A DNA stretch of 64,000 nt from Leifsonia sp. ALI-44-B. Its GTDB lineage: Bacteria; Actinomycetota; Actinomycetes; Actinomycetales; Microbacteriaceae. A model generated the notes under the pieces. It ran no database searches and was not told the DNA's origin. It saw only the letters and a program-made list of their open reading frames with translations. The stretch lies in contig NZ_MTQL01000006.1 in NCBI RefSeq assembly GCF_001984125.1, positions 930,001 through 994,000 of the forward strand, given 5' to 3'. This document shows, piece after piece, positions 17,528 to 26,822 of this stretch (the first letter of the stretch is position 1; each line of letters starts with the position of its first letter). The translations under genes were made by a program, and so were the position numbers.

Positions 17528-17674
17528 GGTTCTCCTCGAATAGGGACGGGGGCTCTCCGGCATCCAGCCTAGCCACGCGATAGGCTGGGGGCTGGTGTGC
17601 CGGGAAGTCTGGTCGGCAGGAGCGCGTCTCCTTCTGTCCGTCGTCGAACCCGTCTTCCGGGAAATCGGAGAAAC

Positions 17675-18844
17675 ATGAGCATCATTCGTTCCGAGCGCTA
17701 CGCCGCATTCTTCCTCCTCGCCGCCGCCGCGCTGGGCCTCATCCTGGCCAACACCGCCATCGGCCCCGCGCTCATGGGTCTGCAAGACGCCCATCTCGCG
17801 ATACCCGGCACGCCGCTCGACCTCTCGGTGGGGCACTGGATCAGCGACGGCCTGCTCGCGGTCTTCTTCTTCGTCGCGGCTATCGAGCTGAAGCACGAGC
17901 TCGTGGCGGGCGAGCTCAACACGGTGGCGAAAGCCATCCGCCCTGCCATCGCGGCCCTCGGCGGCGTCATCGTGCCGAGCATCATCTATCTCATCGTCAC
18001 GGCGGGTTCGGGCTACGAGGGTGGATGGCCCATCCCCACCGCCACCGATATCGCCTTCGCCCTCGGGGTGCTCGCCGTGTTCGGCCGCAGCCTGCCCGGG
18101 CGCTTGCGCATCTTCCTCTTGGCCTTGGCGATCCTCGACGACATCATCGCCATCGTCATCATCGCCGTGTTCTTCACCGAATCGCCGAACCTGCTTCTGC
18201 TGGCCGCGGCCGTCGTCGGCGTCGTGCTCTTCGGAGTGCTGAGCCGCCAGCTGCACACCCGCGCGCGCCCGTTCGTCATGGCCGCCATGCTGGTCGTCGG
18301 CGTGCTGACCTGGAGCGTCGTGTTGCTCTCTGGGGTGCACGCGACCATCGCGGGCGTGGCGCTCGGTCTGGCCATGGCGCTGAAACCGGCCATGCGCACC
18401 CGGCACGCGCTCGAGCCCGTCACCAACGGTTTCGTGCTGCCGATCTTCGCCTTCTCTGCCGCTCTCGTCGCGATCCCGCAGGTGGGCGTTTCCGAGCTCG
18501 CCGCGCCATTCTGGGCCATCCTCATCGCCCTGCCGGTCGGCAAAATGATCGGTATCGGCCTGGGCGGATGGATCGCGAGTTTCTTCGGGCCGAAGGGCCA
18601 GCGCCCGCACCTGACGCCGCTGTCGCTTCTGGCCGCCGGGTCGCTCGGGGGCATCGGCTTCACCGTGTCGCTGCTGATGAACGAGCTCGCCTTTGCGAGC
18701 CAGCCCGAGGTCGCGGATGAGGGCACGCTCGCCGTATTGCTCGGCTCGACGATCTCGATCCTGTTGTCCGCGATCTTCGTGAGCCTGCTCTCGCGGCAGC
18801 ACCGTCGCCAGAAGGCCGCCTCGGCGCTCATCCACGCTCGCTAG
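17675..18844 (+). CDS. nhaA: Na+/H+ antiporter NhaA
   Basis: A 389-residue inner-membrane antiporter that exports sodium in exchange for protons. About 11-12 spans are visible. The paired aspartates of the ion site are present in ALAILDDIIAIVII (about 147-148), as is the family segment GLLAVFFFVAAIELKHE (about 60-76) and the late TVSLLMNELAFA. The ATG at 17675 was chosen for the GGAG five bases upstream; a longer frame from 17597 is not supported. It is divergent from mazG and followed by a strong hairpin. Length and residues match the family. Confidence 0.96.
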   Translation: MSIIRSERYAAFFLLAAAALGLILANTAIGPALMGLQDAHLAIPGTPLDLSVGHWISDGLLAVFFFVAAIELKHELVAGELNTVAKAIRPAIAALGGVIVPSIIYLIVTAGSGYEGGWPIPTATDIAFALGVLAVFGRSLPGRLRIFLLALAILDDIIAIVIIAVFFTESPNLLLLAAAVVGVVLFGVLSRQLHTRARPFVMAAMLVVGVLTWSVVLLSGVHATIAGVALGLAMALKPAMRTRHALEPVTNGFVLPIFAFSAALVAIPQVGVSELAAPFWAILIALPVGKMIGIGLGGWIASFFGPKGQRPHLTPLSLLAAGSLGGIGFTVSLLMNELAFASQPEVADEGTLAVLLGSTISILLSAIFVSLLSRQHRRQKAASALIHAR

Positions 18845-18847
18845 CCG

Positions 18848-18872
18848 GCGCCGGGAGGGGCTCCCCCGGCGC
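18848..18872. terminator. Bidirectional terminator hairpin between nhaA and mfd
   Basis: An 8-base stem GCGCCGGG/CCCGGCGC closes a nine-base loop in the 29-base convergent gap. It can serve both genes; there is no clear T tract on either side. Confidence 0.55.
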
Positions 18873-18873
18873 G

Positions 18874-21800
18874 TCAGCCCGCGTTCTGAGTGGCGGCCTC
18901 GGTTTCCTTGCTGTCGGGGAAGATGGCGCCCAGGAATTGCGTCACCCAGTCGATCAGGTCGGCGTCGGGCAACGGCTGATCGCCGACGCGCGGCATCGGC
19001 ACGACGAGCGCGTTCGCCTGGGCGAGGTACTTCGCGCCCGGGTACATGCGACGCAGGCGTGCCTGGATCGAGTCGGGCAGATCGGCGGGCGCCACGCGCA
19101 CGTTCGACCCCATGGCGACGAGATCGCTGAGCCCGGCCCGTTGCGCGCGCTGACGCAGACGCGACACCTTGATCAGGTTCTGCACCGCGAGGGGCGGCTC
19201 GCCGTAACGGTCGGTGAGCTCTTCGATGACGAGCTGGATCTGGTCGTCCTTCGCGGCCGGACCTGAGGCCGCCGAGAGCTTCTGATAGGCCTCGAGCCGC
19301 AGGCGCTCGCTGTCGACATAGTCTTCGGGGATATGGGCGTCGACGGGCAACTCGAGACGCAGCTCGGTCTGCCCCTCGGCCACGTCGCCGCGGAAGGTGG
19401 AGACGGCCTCACCGATCATGCGCAGGTAGAGGTCGAACCCGACGCCCGCGATGTGGCCGGCCTGTTCGCCGCCCAAGAGGTTTCCGGCACCACGGATCTC
19501 GAGGTCCTTCAGCGCCACCTGCATGCCGCTGCCGAGCTCGTTGTTGGCCGCGATGGTCGACAAACGGTCGTGCGCGGTCTCGGAGAGAGGCTTGTTCTCG
19601 TCGTAGAGGAAGTAGGCGTAGGCACGCTCGCGACCACGGCCGACACGACCGCGCAGCTGGTGCAACTGGCTCAGGCCATACTTGTCGGCGCGGTCGATGA
19701 TGATGGTGTTGGCGTTCGAGATATCGAGGCCCGTCTCGATGATGGTCGTGCAGACGAGCACATCGAACTTGCGCTCCCAGAAGTCGACGACGACCTGCTC
19801 GAGCGCGGCCTCACCGAGCTGACCGTGAGCGATGGCGATGCGCGCCTCGGGCACCAGTTCGGCGATCTGCGCCGCGATGCGGTTGATCGACGACACCCGG
19901 TTGTGCACGAAGAACACCTGACCTTCGCGCAGCAGCTCGCGCCGGATGGCCGCGGCCACCTGTTTGTCGTTATAGGGCCCGACGAAGCTCAGAATGGGGT
20001 GCCGCTCTTCGGGCGGGGTGGCGAGCGTGGACATCTCGCGGATGCCCGTGACGGCCATCTCGAGCGTGCGCGGAATGGGCGTCGCGCTCATGGCGAGGAT
20101 GTCGACGTTGGTCTTCAGCTTCTTGAGCTTGTCTTTGTGCTCGACGCCGAAACGCTGCTCCTCGTCGATGATGACGAGGCCCAGGTCTTTGAAGATCACG
20201 TTGTCGGTGAGGAGGCGGTGCGTGCCAATCACCATGTCGACCTCGCCGCGCGTGATGCCGGCCAGCGTCTCGCGGGCCTCTTTGTCGGTCTGGAACCGGC
20301 TGAGGGCGCGCAGGTGCACGGGGAAACCGGCGAAACGCTCCTGGAAGGTCTCGAAGTGCTGCTTGACGAGCAGCGTGGTCGGCACGAGCATGGCGACCTG
20401 CTTGCCATCCTGGATGGCCTTGAACGCGGCGCGCACGGCCACCTCGGTCTTGCCGAAGCCGACGTCGCCCGAGAGCAGGCGGTCCATGGGAATGGGCCGC
20501 TCCATGTCGGCCTTGACCTCGTCGATCGTGGTCAGCTGGTCGGGCGTCTCGGCAAACGGGAAGGCCTCTTCGAGCTCGCGCTGCCACGGGGTGTCGGGCG
20601 GGAAGGAGTGACCCTTGCTCGCCATGCGCGCCGAGTAGAGCTTCACGAGCTCGACGGCGATATCGCGCACGGCACGACGCGCCTTGCCCTTGGCCTGAGA
20701 CCAGTCCGAACCGCCCATCTTGCTGAGCTGGGGGGCCTCGCCGCCCACGTAACGCGTGAGCAGATCGAGCTGGTCGGTGGGCACGAGCAGCTTGTCGCCC
20801 GGATATCCGCGCTTCGAGGGCGCGTATTCGAGCACGAGATACTCGCGCATGGTCTTGACGGCGTTGCGGCCGCCCGACGACACCTGGCGTTGAGACAACT
20901 CGAGGAACTTGCCGATGCCGTGCGTCTGGTGCACGACGTAGTCGCCGGCTTTGAGCTGCATCGGGTCGACGACGTTCTTGCGCCGCGAAGCCAGCTTCTT
21001 GACGACGCGCGAGTCGTAGCCCGCCGTGCGGCCGTAGAACTCGGTCTCGCTGACGACCGCGAACTTGATCTCGGGCACTTCGAAACCGTGCTCGGCGTCG
21101 GCCTGCAGCAGGTAGGCGATGCCGGTCTCGGGCTCGGCGGGCAGTTCGTCGACGGGGCGGGCAGCAACCTCGCGCTCGGCCAGGACGTCGGCGGCGCGCT
21201 CGACCAGGCCGGTGCCGCGTGCCGTCACGGCCACGGTCCAACCCTCGGCCAGGCGCGTCTTCACGTGCTCGATGGCACCCTCGACGTTGCCCTGGAAGCT
21301 CGGCACGGCCTCGGCGTCGATGCGCACGGCCAGCAGCTCATCCATCTCGAGCTCTTCGGGCAACACATCGGCGGGGCCCTGCTGGAACGGGCTGAAGGTC
21401 CACCACGGGTGGCGACTCTTCGACCCGGATGCTTCGCGGTCGCGCTTCTCGGCGTCGTGCACGGCATCGCGCAGCTCGCCGAGCGGGATGAATTCACCCG
21501 ACGCCAGGTCGATGGGAGCGTTGGCGCCCACCGTGGCGGCGCTCCACGCGGCAGCGAGGAACTCTCGGTTGGTCTCGGCGAGGCTGATGGCGCGCGTGGC
21601 CACCCGCTCGGGCGCCATGACGGCGACGGCCGCCCCCTCGGGCAGGTAGTGCGCGATGGTGACGAGGCGGTCGAGCAGCGCGGGCGCCAGCGATTCCATG
21701 CCCTCGACGGGGATGCCCTCGCCGATCTTCTCGAGCATGCTCGACAGGCTCGGGAACTCGTGCTGCATCTCTCGCGCACGCTGGCGCACCGACTCGCTGA

Positions 21801-22512
21801 GCAGCATCTCGCGGCTGGGCGGCAGCTCGACCGAGCCCACGTCTTCGGGCAGCGAGCGCTGGTCGGCGACCGAGAATTTGCGGATCTGCTCGACCTCGTC
21901 GCCGAAGAAGTCGATGCGATAGGGGTGCTCTGCCACGGGCGGGAACACATCGAGGATGCCGCCGCGCACCGCGAATTCGCCGCGGCGCGACACCATGTCG
22001 ACGCGCGTGTAGGCGAGGTCGACGAGGCGCAGGGTGAGCTGCCCCAGGTCGTTGCCCCGGCCACCGGTCTTCAGCGTGATCGGATCGAAGTCGGTGAGGT
22101 TGTCGGCGAGCGGCTGCAGCGCCGCGCGCACCGAGGCGACCACGACGAGCGGCGTTTCTCCCGACCACTCCTTCATGCGCCGCAGCGCCTGGATGCGCTT
22201 GCCGACGATCTCGGCGCTCGGGCTCAGGCGCTCGTGCGGCAGGGTCTCCCACGACGGGAACTCGACCACCTGGGTGCCGGGCTGGATGCTCTGCAGCGCG
22301 CCGCGCAGCCCCTCGGTGTCGCGGCCCGTCGGCGCGATGACGAGCGCCGCGGCGGGAAGGCCCGCCTGCTGACGCTGCTCGAGCAAGCCCGCCAGGAGGG
22401 GCACGCGCAGACCGTCGACCACCGAGAAATCGGTGTCACGGTTGGCATGCGCCAGGGCGTCGTCGAACGTGGAGGCGCGCGAAAGCGCTCGAGTAATGCC
22501 CTGCAAAGTCAC
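18874..22512 (-). CDS. mfd: Transcription-repair coupling factor Mfd
   Basis: A 1212-residue ATPase that removes RNA polymerase stalled at DNA lesions and recruits the UvrA excision machinery. In order: a UvrB-like N-terminal module (about 20-350), the RNA polymerase-interacting domain (about 480-560, with the motif VVHQTHGIGKF), then the RecG-like helicase with Walker A SGDVGFGKTEVAVRAAF, DEEQRFGV, and motif TGLDISNANTIII with the TRG-like QLHQLRGRVGRG. The C-terminal TRCF domain closes the protein (about 1040-1150). Length and all motifs match the family. It is followed by nhaA in convergent orientation, and pth lies 83 bases upstream on the same strand. Confidence 0.98.
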   Translation of the reverse strand: MTLQGITRALSRASTFDDALAHANRDTDFSVVDGLRVPLLAGLLEQRQQAGLPAAALVIAPTGRDTEGLRGALQSIQPGTQVVEFPSWETLPHERLSPSAEIVGKRIQALRRMKEWSGETPLVVVASVRAALQPLADNLTDFDPITLKTGGRGNDLGQLTLRLVDLAYTRVDMVSRRGEFAVRGGILDVFPPVAEHPYRIDFFGDEVEQIRKFSVADQRSLPEDVGSVELPPSREMLLSESVRQRAREMQHEFPSLSSMLEKIGEGIPVEGMESLAPALLDRLVTIAHYLPEGAAVAVMAPERVATRAISLAETNREFLAAAWSAATVGANAPIDLASGEFIPLGELRDAVHDAEKRDREASGSKSRHPWWTFSPFQQGPADVLPEELEMDELLAVRIDAEAVPSFQGNVEGAIEHVKTRLAEGWTVAVTARGTGLVERAADVLAEREVAARPVDELPAEPETGIAYLLQADAEHGFEVPEIKFAVVSETEFYGRTAGYDSRVVKKLASRRKNVVDPMQLKAGDYVVHQTHGIGKFLELSQRQVSSGGRNAVKTMREYLVLEYAPSKRGYPGDKLLVPTDQLDLLTRYVGGEAPQLSKMGGSDWSQAKGKARRAVRDIAVELVKLYSARMASKGHSFPPDTPWQRELEEAFPFAETPDQLTTIDEVKADMERPIPMDRLLSGDVGFGKTEVAVRAAFKAIQDGKQVAMLVPTTLLVKQHFETFQERFAGFPVHLRALSRFQTDKEARETLAGITRGEVDMVIGTHRLLTDNVIFKDLGLVIIDEEQRFGVEHKDKLKKLKTNVDILAMSATPIPRTLEMAVTGIREMSTLATPPEERHPILSFVGPYNDKQVAAAIRRELLREGQVFFVHNRVSSINRIAAQIAELVPEARIAIAHGQLGEAALEQVVVDFWERKFDVLVCTTIIETGLDISNANTIIIDRADKYGLSQLHQLRGRVGRGRERAYAYFLYDENKPLSETAHDRLSTIAANNELGSGMQVALKDLEIRGAGNLLGGEQAGHIAGVGFDLYLRMIGEAVSTFRGDVAEGQTELRLELPVDAHIPEDYVDSERLRLEAYQKLSAASGPAAKDDQIQLVIEELTDRYGEPPLAVQNLIKVSRLRQRAQRAGLSDLVAMGSNVRVAPADLPDSIQARLRRMYPGAKYLAQANALVVPMPRVGDQPLPDADLIDWVTQFLGAIFPDSKETEAATQNAG

Positions 22513-22595
22513 TCGGCAAGTCTACGGCCGACCACCGACACTCGGGCCGGAGTTCGCGTCAGGCGGATGGCGGCCTGGCTGGTCAGGCCAACCGC

Positions 22596-23183
22596 TCAGA
22601 CCTTGGGGCTGTGAAACTTCTGCTGCGCCGACGCGAGCCCGTCGGTGATGATGGCCTCGACGGCATCCGCGCCATCGGCGATGAGGTTCGGCAGCGTCTG
22701 CTTCTCGGTGCCCGAGAAATCCTTCAACACGAAGTCGGCGGCCGGCTGACGGCCGGGGGGACGCCCGATGCCCACCCGCACGCGCGTGAAGTCGGCACCG
22801 CCCGTGGCGGCCAAGATGTCACGGATGCCGTTGTGCCCGCCGTGACCACCGCCCGACTTCAATCGGATCTCGTCGAACGGGATGTCCAGCTCGTCGTGCA
22901 CCACGATGAGGTGGTCGGGCTGCACCGAGTAGAACTTGAGCAGCGCCGCCGTCGGCCCGCCCGACAGGTTCATGAACGAGTTCGGTTTGCCGAGCACGAG
23001 CTTCGGCCCGCCGAACCCCAGCCGCCCCTCGGCGACCCGGTTGTTGCTCTTGTGCGCGCCGAAACGGGCCGACAGCCGCTCGGCCAGCTCGTCGAGCACC
23101 ATCTGCCCGACGTTGTGGCGGTTGCCCGCGTATTGCGCGCCCGGGTTGCCCAATCCGACGACGATCCAGGTGTTCTCGGCCAT
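22596..23183 (-). CDS. pth: Peptidyl-tRNA hydrolase
   Basis: A 195-residue enzyme that frees tRNA from peptidyl-tRNAs dropped by the ribosome. The family signature GLGNPGAQYAGNRHNVGQM (about 11-29) carries the catalytic His24; the partner Asp is in VVHDELDIP; the glycine-rich KSGGGHGGHNGIRDI binds substrate. The ATG at 23181-23183 has GGAGG just upstream. It lies between rplY and mfd on the same strand, the usual actinobacterial order (rplY, pth, mfd). A perfect palindrome separates it from rplY. Confidence 0.97.
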   Translation of the reverse strand: MAENTWIVVGLGNPGAQYAGNRHNVGQMVLDELAERLSARFGAHKSNNRVAEGRLGFGGPKLVLGKPNSFMNLSGGPTAALLKFYSVQPDHLIVVHDELDIPFDEIRLKSGGGHGGHNGIRDILAATGGADFTRVRVGIGRPPGRQPAADFVLKDFSGTEKQTLPNLIADGADAVEAIITDGLASAQQKFHSPKV

Positions 23184-23274
23184 GGGTTCCTCCCGCTCGG
23201 GCGCTCGACGTTCTCCGCGCAACCATCTGCCGACACCCGCGAAATCAACCACCCCACGATGCTAGCGGGTGCGA

Positions 23275-23308
23275 CGAAGGGGCGGATGCTCGAGCATCCG
23301 CCCCTTCG
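23275..23308 (-). terminator. Perfect 34-base palindrome between rplY and pth
   Basis: CGAAGGGGCGGATGCTC and its exact complement meet head to head, giving a 34-base palindrome with no mismatch. It lies 53 bases after the rplY stop, in the minus-strand direction. In RNA it would fold to a long stem with a tiny loop and probably ends or attenuates rplY transcription before pth. There is no uridine tract. Confidence 0.6.
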
Positions 23309-23361
23309 TGTGTGCGCTGTTGCGCGAGCCGCCGTGAAGCTGTGGCGGCCGTGAAACGTGC

Positions 23362-23961
23362 TTATTCGGCAGCAGCCTCGGTGGACTCGGAGCCTTCGCC
23401 CTCTTCACCCTCGGCCAGCGTGGCGGCCGGCACCATGATGCCGACGACGAGCAGCTCGGGGTCGCTGATGAGCGTGGCACCGGCGGGCAGCGGAACGTCC
23501 TTCGCGAAGACGTGCTGGCCCTCTTCGAGGCCCTCGACCGAGAGCTCGAAGCCCTCGGGGATGTGGGTGGCCTCGACGCTCACGAGCAGCGTGGTGGTCT
23601 CGAGCGACGCGATCGTGCCGGGGTAGGACTCGCCCTCGACGCGGATCGGAACCTCGACCTCGACCTTTTCGCCCTGGCGGACGACGATGAGGTCGAGGTG
23701 CTCGATGACCTGGCGAACCGGGTCCTTCTGAACGTCTTTCACCAGCGTGAGCTGCGTGGTGCCGTCGATGTCGAGGGCCAGAACGGCGTTCGACTTACGG
23801 ATGATGAGCGCGACCTGGTGGCCGGGCAGCGACACGTGCTGCGGCTCGCCACCGTGGCCGTAGATGACGGCGGGGATCTTGCCCAGCGCGCGCAGCTTGC
23901 GGGCAGCGCCCTTGCCGAAGGATTCGCGCAGTTCTGCGACGACCTTGTTTTCGTCAGCCAT
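23362..23961 (-). CDS. rplY: 50S ribosomal protein L25, CTC-type (general stress protein Ctc)
   Basis: A 199-residue ribosomal protein that binds 5S rRNA. Residues 1-95 are the L25 domain (ELRESFGKGAARKLRALGKIPAVIYG is the family start, read here in parts), and 96-185 the TL5/CTC beta domain (LDLIVVRQGEKVEVEVPI). The tail is acidic (EGEEGEGSESTEAAAE). The ATG at 23959-23961 follows GGAGGAGAAATC. It is divergent from gnd across a 357-base space and precedes pth. Length fits the long form found in actinobacteria. Confidence 0.96.
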   Translation of the reverse strand: MADENKVVAELRESFGKGAARKLRALGKIPAVIYGHGGEPQHVSLPGHQVALIIRKSNAVLALDIDGTTQLTLVKDVQKDPVRQVIEHLDLIVVRQGEKVEVEVPIRVEGESYPGTIASLETTTLLVSVEATHIPEGFELSVEGLEEGQHVFAKDVPLPAGATLISDPELLVVGIMVPAATLAEGEEGEGSESTEAAAE

Positions 23962-24318
23962 GATTTCTCCTCCGGGGCTCGTGGCCCCGATCGTGTGCCC
24001 AACGGATGCCGGAGCACACCGTTGCAGCGTGGAGCCGCCCGCCCGGTGGGCCGACGACAGATCTGTGGTTTTCAACTCGAACGCATGTCAGCGTGAGGAA
24101 AAGCTCTGGAACGCTTGCCCACCGCGTCGATCACGGATGCCGGAGCATCCCTCGCCGAAGTTCAGGTGCCTACTCTACCGTACGCGGGCACCCCCGGCCC
24201 AGCACCCTGAGCCACCGCTACATATTCCGGCCGCCCGAGGCGCGCTTTGCTAGCGTTGATCGGAGCGCTCCACACCCGCGAACCTTGGCGTTCGCATCCT
24301 ATTTAGAGGAGAAGTTCA
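23962..24318. other. 357-base divergent intergenic region between rplY and gnd
   Basis: No plausible gene was found here on either strand. The two ends carry the ribosome binding sites of rplY and gnd (GGAGGAGAAGTTCA before gnd). Two copies of CGGATGCCGGAGCA lie at 24003-24016 and 24134-24147. The promoters of both genes must be here, but no convincing -35/-10 pair stood out. Confidence 0.6.
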
Positions 24319-25797
24319 ATGGCGGATTCCACCGCAACAGGCGACACCACCGCACAGGCCAACATCGGCGTCATCGGTCTCGCCGTCATGGGCAGCAACC
24401 TGGCCCGCAACCTCGCCAGCCGCGAAGGCAACACGGTCGCCGTGTACAACCGGTCGGCCGAGAAGACCCACACGCTGACCTCCGAGCACCCCGAGGCCAA
24501 CTTCGTCGCCTCTGAGACGATCGAAGACTTCGCGAAGAGCCTGCAGACTCCCCGCACGGCCATCATCATGGTCAAGGCGGGCGCGGGCACCGACGCCGTC
24601 ATCGACCAGCTCACCAAGGTCTTCGAGCCCGGTGACATCATCGTCGACGGCGGCAACGCGCTCTTCACCGACACCATCCGCCGCGAGAAGGCCGTCAAGG
24701 AGACGGGCATCCACTTCGTGGGCGCCGGCATCTCGGGCGGCGAAGAGGGCGCCCTCAAGGGCCCGAGCATCATGCCCGGCGGCTCGGCCGAGTCCTACGA
24801 GACCCTCGGCCCCATCCTGTCGTCGATCGCCGCTGTCGCCGAGGGCGAGCCCTGCGTCACCCACGTGGGCACCGACGGCGCCGGCCACTTCGTCAAGATG
24901 ATCCACAACGGCATCGAATACGCCGACATGCAGCTCATCGCCGAGGCCTACGACCTGCTGCGCAAGGTGGGCGGGCTCGAGCCGGCCGAGATCGCCGATG
25001 TGTTCACCGAGTGGAACCAGGGCGAACTCGAGTCCTACCTCATCGAGATCACGGCCGAGGTGCTGCGCCAGACCGACGCCACGACGGGCAAGCCCATCGT
25101 CGACATCATCGTCGACGAGGCCGGCTCGAAGGGCACGGGCGTCTGGACGGTTCAGAACGCGCTCGACCTGGGCGTTCCCGTCTCGGGCATCGCCGAAGCC
25201 GTCTTCGCGCGCAGCCTGTCGTCGCACCGCGAACAGCGCGACGTGTCGACCAACCTGCCCGGCCCGTCCAACCCCTGGACGGTCTCGGAGGACGACAAGA
25301 AGGGCTTCATCGAGGATGTGCGCCTGGCGCTCTACGCCTCGAAGATCGTCGCCTACTCGCAGGGCTTCGACGCCATCAACGCGGGCGCCGAGAAGTACGA
25401 CTGGAACATCGACAAGGGTGCCATCTCGAAGATCTGGCGGGGCGGATGCATCATCCGCGCGCAGTTCCTCAACCGCATCGCCGATGCCTACGACGAGCAG
25501 CCCGCCCTCGAGGCCCTGCTCACGGCTCCGTACTTCACCGAGGCGCTCGTGCGCGCACAGGAGTCCTGGCGCCGCGTCGTCGCCGGCGCCGCCGGTGCCG
25601 GCATCCCCGCGCCCGCGTTCTCGTCGTCGCTGTCGTACTACGACGGGCTACGCGCCGAGCGCCTGCCCGCCTCGCTCGTGCAGGGTCAGCGTGACTTCTT
25701 CGGAGCGCACACCTACAAGCGCGTCGACGCCGAGGGCACGTTCCACACGCTGTGGTCGGGCGACCGCAGCGAGATCGAAGCGGTCGACACGCACTAG
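24319..25797 (+). CDS. gnd: 6-phosphogluconate dehydrogenase, decarboxylating (NADP+)
   Basis: A 492-residue enzyme of the oxidative pentose phosphate pathway, making ribulose 5-phosphate and NADPH. The NADP-binding motif (GVIGLAVMGSNLARNLA, about 14-30) is followed by the all-helical catalytic domain with the signature segment IVDEAGSKGTGVWTV and the substrate-site residues GGGEE-like stretch reading ISGGEEGALKGPS. The conserved end FFGAHTYKRVD is present. GGAGAAGTTCA precedes the ATG. It is the long form usual in bacteria, and is followed by a strong terminator. Confidence 0.98.
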   Translation: MADSTATGDTTAQANIGVIGLAVMGSNLARNLASREGNTVAVYNRSAEKTHTLTSEHPEANFVASETIEDFAKSLQTPRTAIIMVKAGAGTDAVIDQLTKVFEPGDIIVDGGNALFTDTIRREKAVKETGIHFVGAGISGGEEGALKGPSIMPGGSAESYETLGPILSSIAAVAEGEPCVTHVGTDGAGHFVKMIHNGIEYADMQLIAEAYDLLRKVGGLEPAEIADVFTEWNQGELESYLIEITAEVLRQTDATTGKPIVDIIVDEAGSKGTGVWTVQNALDLGVPVSGIAEAVFARSLSSHREQRDVSTNLPGPSNPWTVSEDDKKGFIEDVRLALYASKIVAYSQGFDAINAGAEKYDWNIDKGAISKIWRGGCIIRAQFLNRIADAYDEQPALEALLTAPYFTEALVRAQESWRRVVAGAAGAGIPAPAFSSSLSYYDGLRAERLPASLVQGQRDFFGAHTYKRVDAEGTFHTLWSGDRSEIEAVDTH

Positions 25798-25820
25798 CTC
25801 GTCGACGCAGCTCGTCTGCC

Positions 25821-25862
25821 GCGAAAGCGCCGGTCCTTCGGGGTCGGCGCTTTCGCGCTTTT
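25821..25862 (+). terminator. Rho-independent terminator of gnd
   Basis: A 12-base perfect stem GCGAAAGCGCCG/CGGCGCTTTCGC with a 12-base loop is followed by GCTTTT. It lies 23 bases after the gnd stop. Confidence 0.85.
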
Positions 25863-25884
25863 CAGGAGGCGGCGGGACGCCCGA

Positions 25885-26658
25885 TCACTGAGCGTGCACG
25901 GCGAGGCGCGACGCGACCGCCTCGAGCGCCGTGACGAGGCCGTGCACGACGTCGTTCGTCGCCCTTCGCGACGGCAGCGTGACGCCAACGGCGCAGGGGC
26001 TCGCTCCCCCGGGCACGCGCACGGCGAGGCACGCGACCCCGACGACGCTCTCCTCGAGGTCGATGGCGAAGCCGCGCTGGGCCGTGGCCCGAAGGTCGTC
26101 GACGAGCGCCTCGATCGTGGCGTGCGACCGGTTGGTGCGCAGCGGCAAACCGCCTCGCGCCTCGGCCGCCGCCAACCGATCGTCCAGGACGTTGCTCGGC
26201 AGCCCCGCCAGCATGGCCTTGCCCACGGCCGTCGAGTAGGCCGACGTGCGCTCACCGACCGCGGCGCTGACCCGCACGACCTCGGAGCCGCGGCGCTCGG
26301 CGAGGTAGAGGACATCCGCGCCGTCGAGAGCCGCCAAGCGAACGTATTCGTGCCGCAGCGGAGTGGTCGATCTCACGATGGGTTGGAAATGGCTCACCAC
26401 GGTGAGCCGGTCGAGGCTGGAATGCCCGAGCTCGATGAGCCGCAGCCCGAGTGCCCAGCCGGCGTGGGTGCGGCGCACGAGGCCCGCGCTCGAGAGCGAC
26501 GTGAGCAGGTTGCTGACGGATGACTTGGCCAGGTCGGTTGCGTCGGCGAGCTGCGTGACCGTGGCCACTCCGCCGAGCCCGTCGATGGCCTCGAGCATGA
26601 GCACCATGCGGTGGATGGCGGGCACGGGAGCCACCCGGGTTTTCTCGTTGGTCAGCAC
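25885..26658 (-). CDS. IclR family transcriptional regulator
   Basis: A 257-residue regulator. The N-terminal winged helix (about 12-75; VTQLADATDLAKSSVSNLL is the recognition region) is followed by the IclR effector domain (about 80-255; YSTAVGKAMLAGLP and the AAxxRGGLPLRTN segment are typical). The start was moved to the GTG at 26656-26658, because a near-perfect ribosome binding site AGGAGGTGAT lies four bases upstream; the ATG and GTG before it overlap that site. The target is unknown. Neighbours are gnd and prs, so sugar or pentose control is possible but only a guess. Confidence 0.9.
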   Translation of the reverse strand: MLTNEKTRVAPVPAIHRMVLMLEAIDGLGGVATVTQLADATDLAKSSVSNLLTSLSSAGLVRRTHAGWALGLRLIELGHSSLDRLTVVSHFQPIVRSTTPLRHEYVRLAALDGADVLYLAERRGSEVVRVSAAVGERTSAYSTAVGKAMLAGLPSNVLDDRLAAAEARGGLPLRTNRSHATIEALVDDLRATAQRGFAIDLEESVVGVACLAVRVPGGASPCAVGVTLPSRRATNDVVHGLVTALEAVASRLAVHAQ

Positions 26659-26660
26659 GT

Positions 26661-26679
26661 GCATCACCTCCTGTGATGC
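26661..26679 (-). promoter_or_regulatory. Inverted repeat enclosing the IclR ribosome binding site
   Basis: GCATCAC and GTGATGC form a perfect 7-base inverted repeat with a 5-base spacer that is the AGGAG core of the ribosome binding site. It could be an autoregulatory operator at DNA level, or an RNA hairpin holding AGGAG in its loop. It sits two bases before the chosen GTG start. Confidence 0.6.
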
Positions 26680-26760
26680 AAATAAACCTCAAGAACCCCC
26701 GCAAAGCAAGAGCGCTGTTCGACCTGTGGAACGATCGCCGAAATCGGCCCTGTGGAGAAC

Positions 26761-26801
26761 GAAAAACGAAGCCCCGCCTCCGAAAAACGGGGCGGGGCTT
26801 C
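26761..26801 (-). terminator. Rho-independent terminator of prs
   Basis: An 11-base stem GAAGCCCCGCC/GGCGGGGCTTC is followed in the minus direction by GTTTTTCGTT. It lies 22 bases after the prs stop and separates prs from the IclR gene. Confidence 0.85.
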
Positions 26802-26822
26802 GACAGGAAAGCTAGCGGAAGA

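Noticed and set aside
19333-22614. Open frame of over 1000 codons on the plus strand opposite mfd
   Set aside because: It is antisense to mfd, rich in Arg/Gly/Val/His/Leu as expected for a high-GC shadow, and has no recognisable domain.
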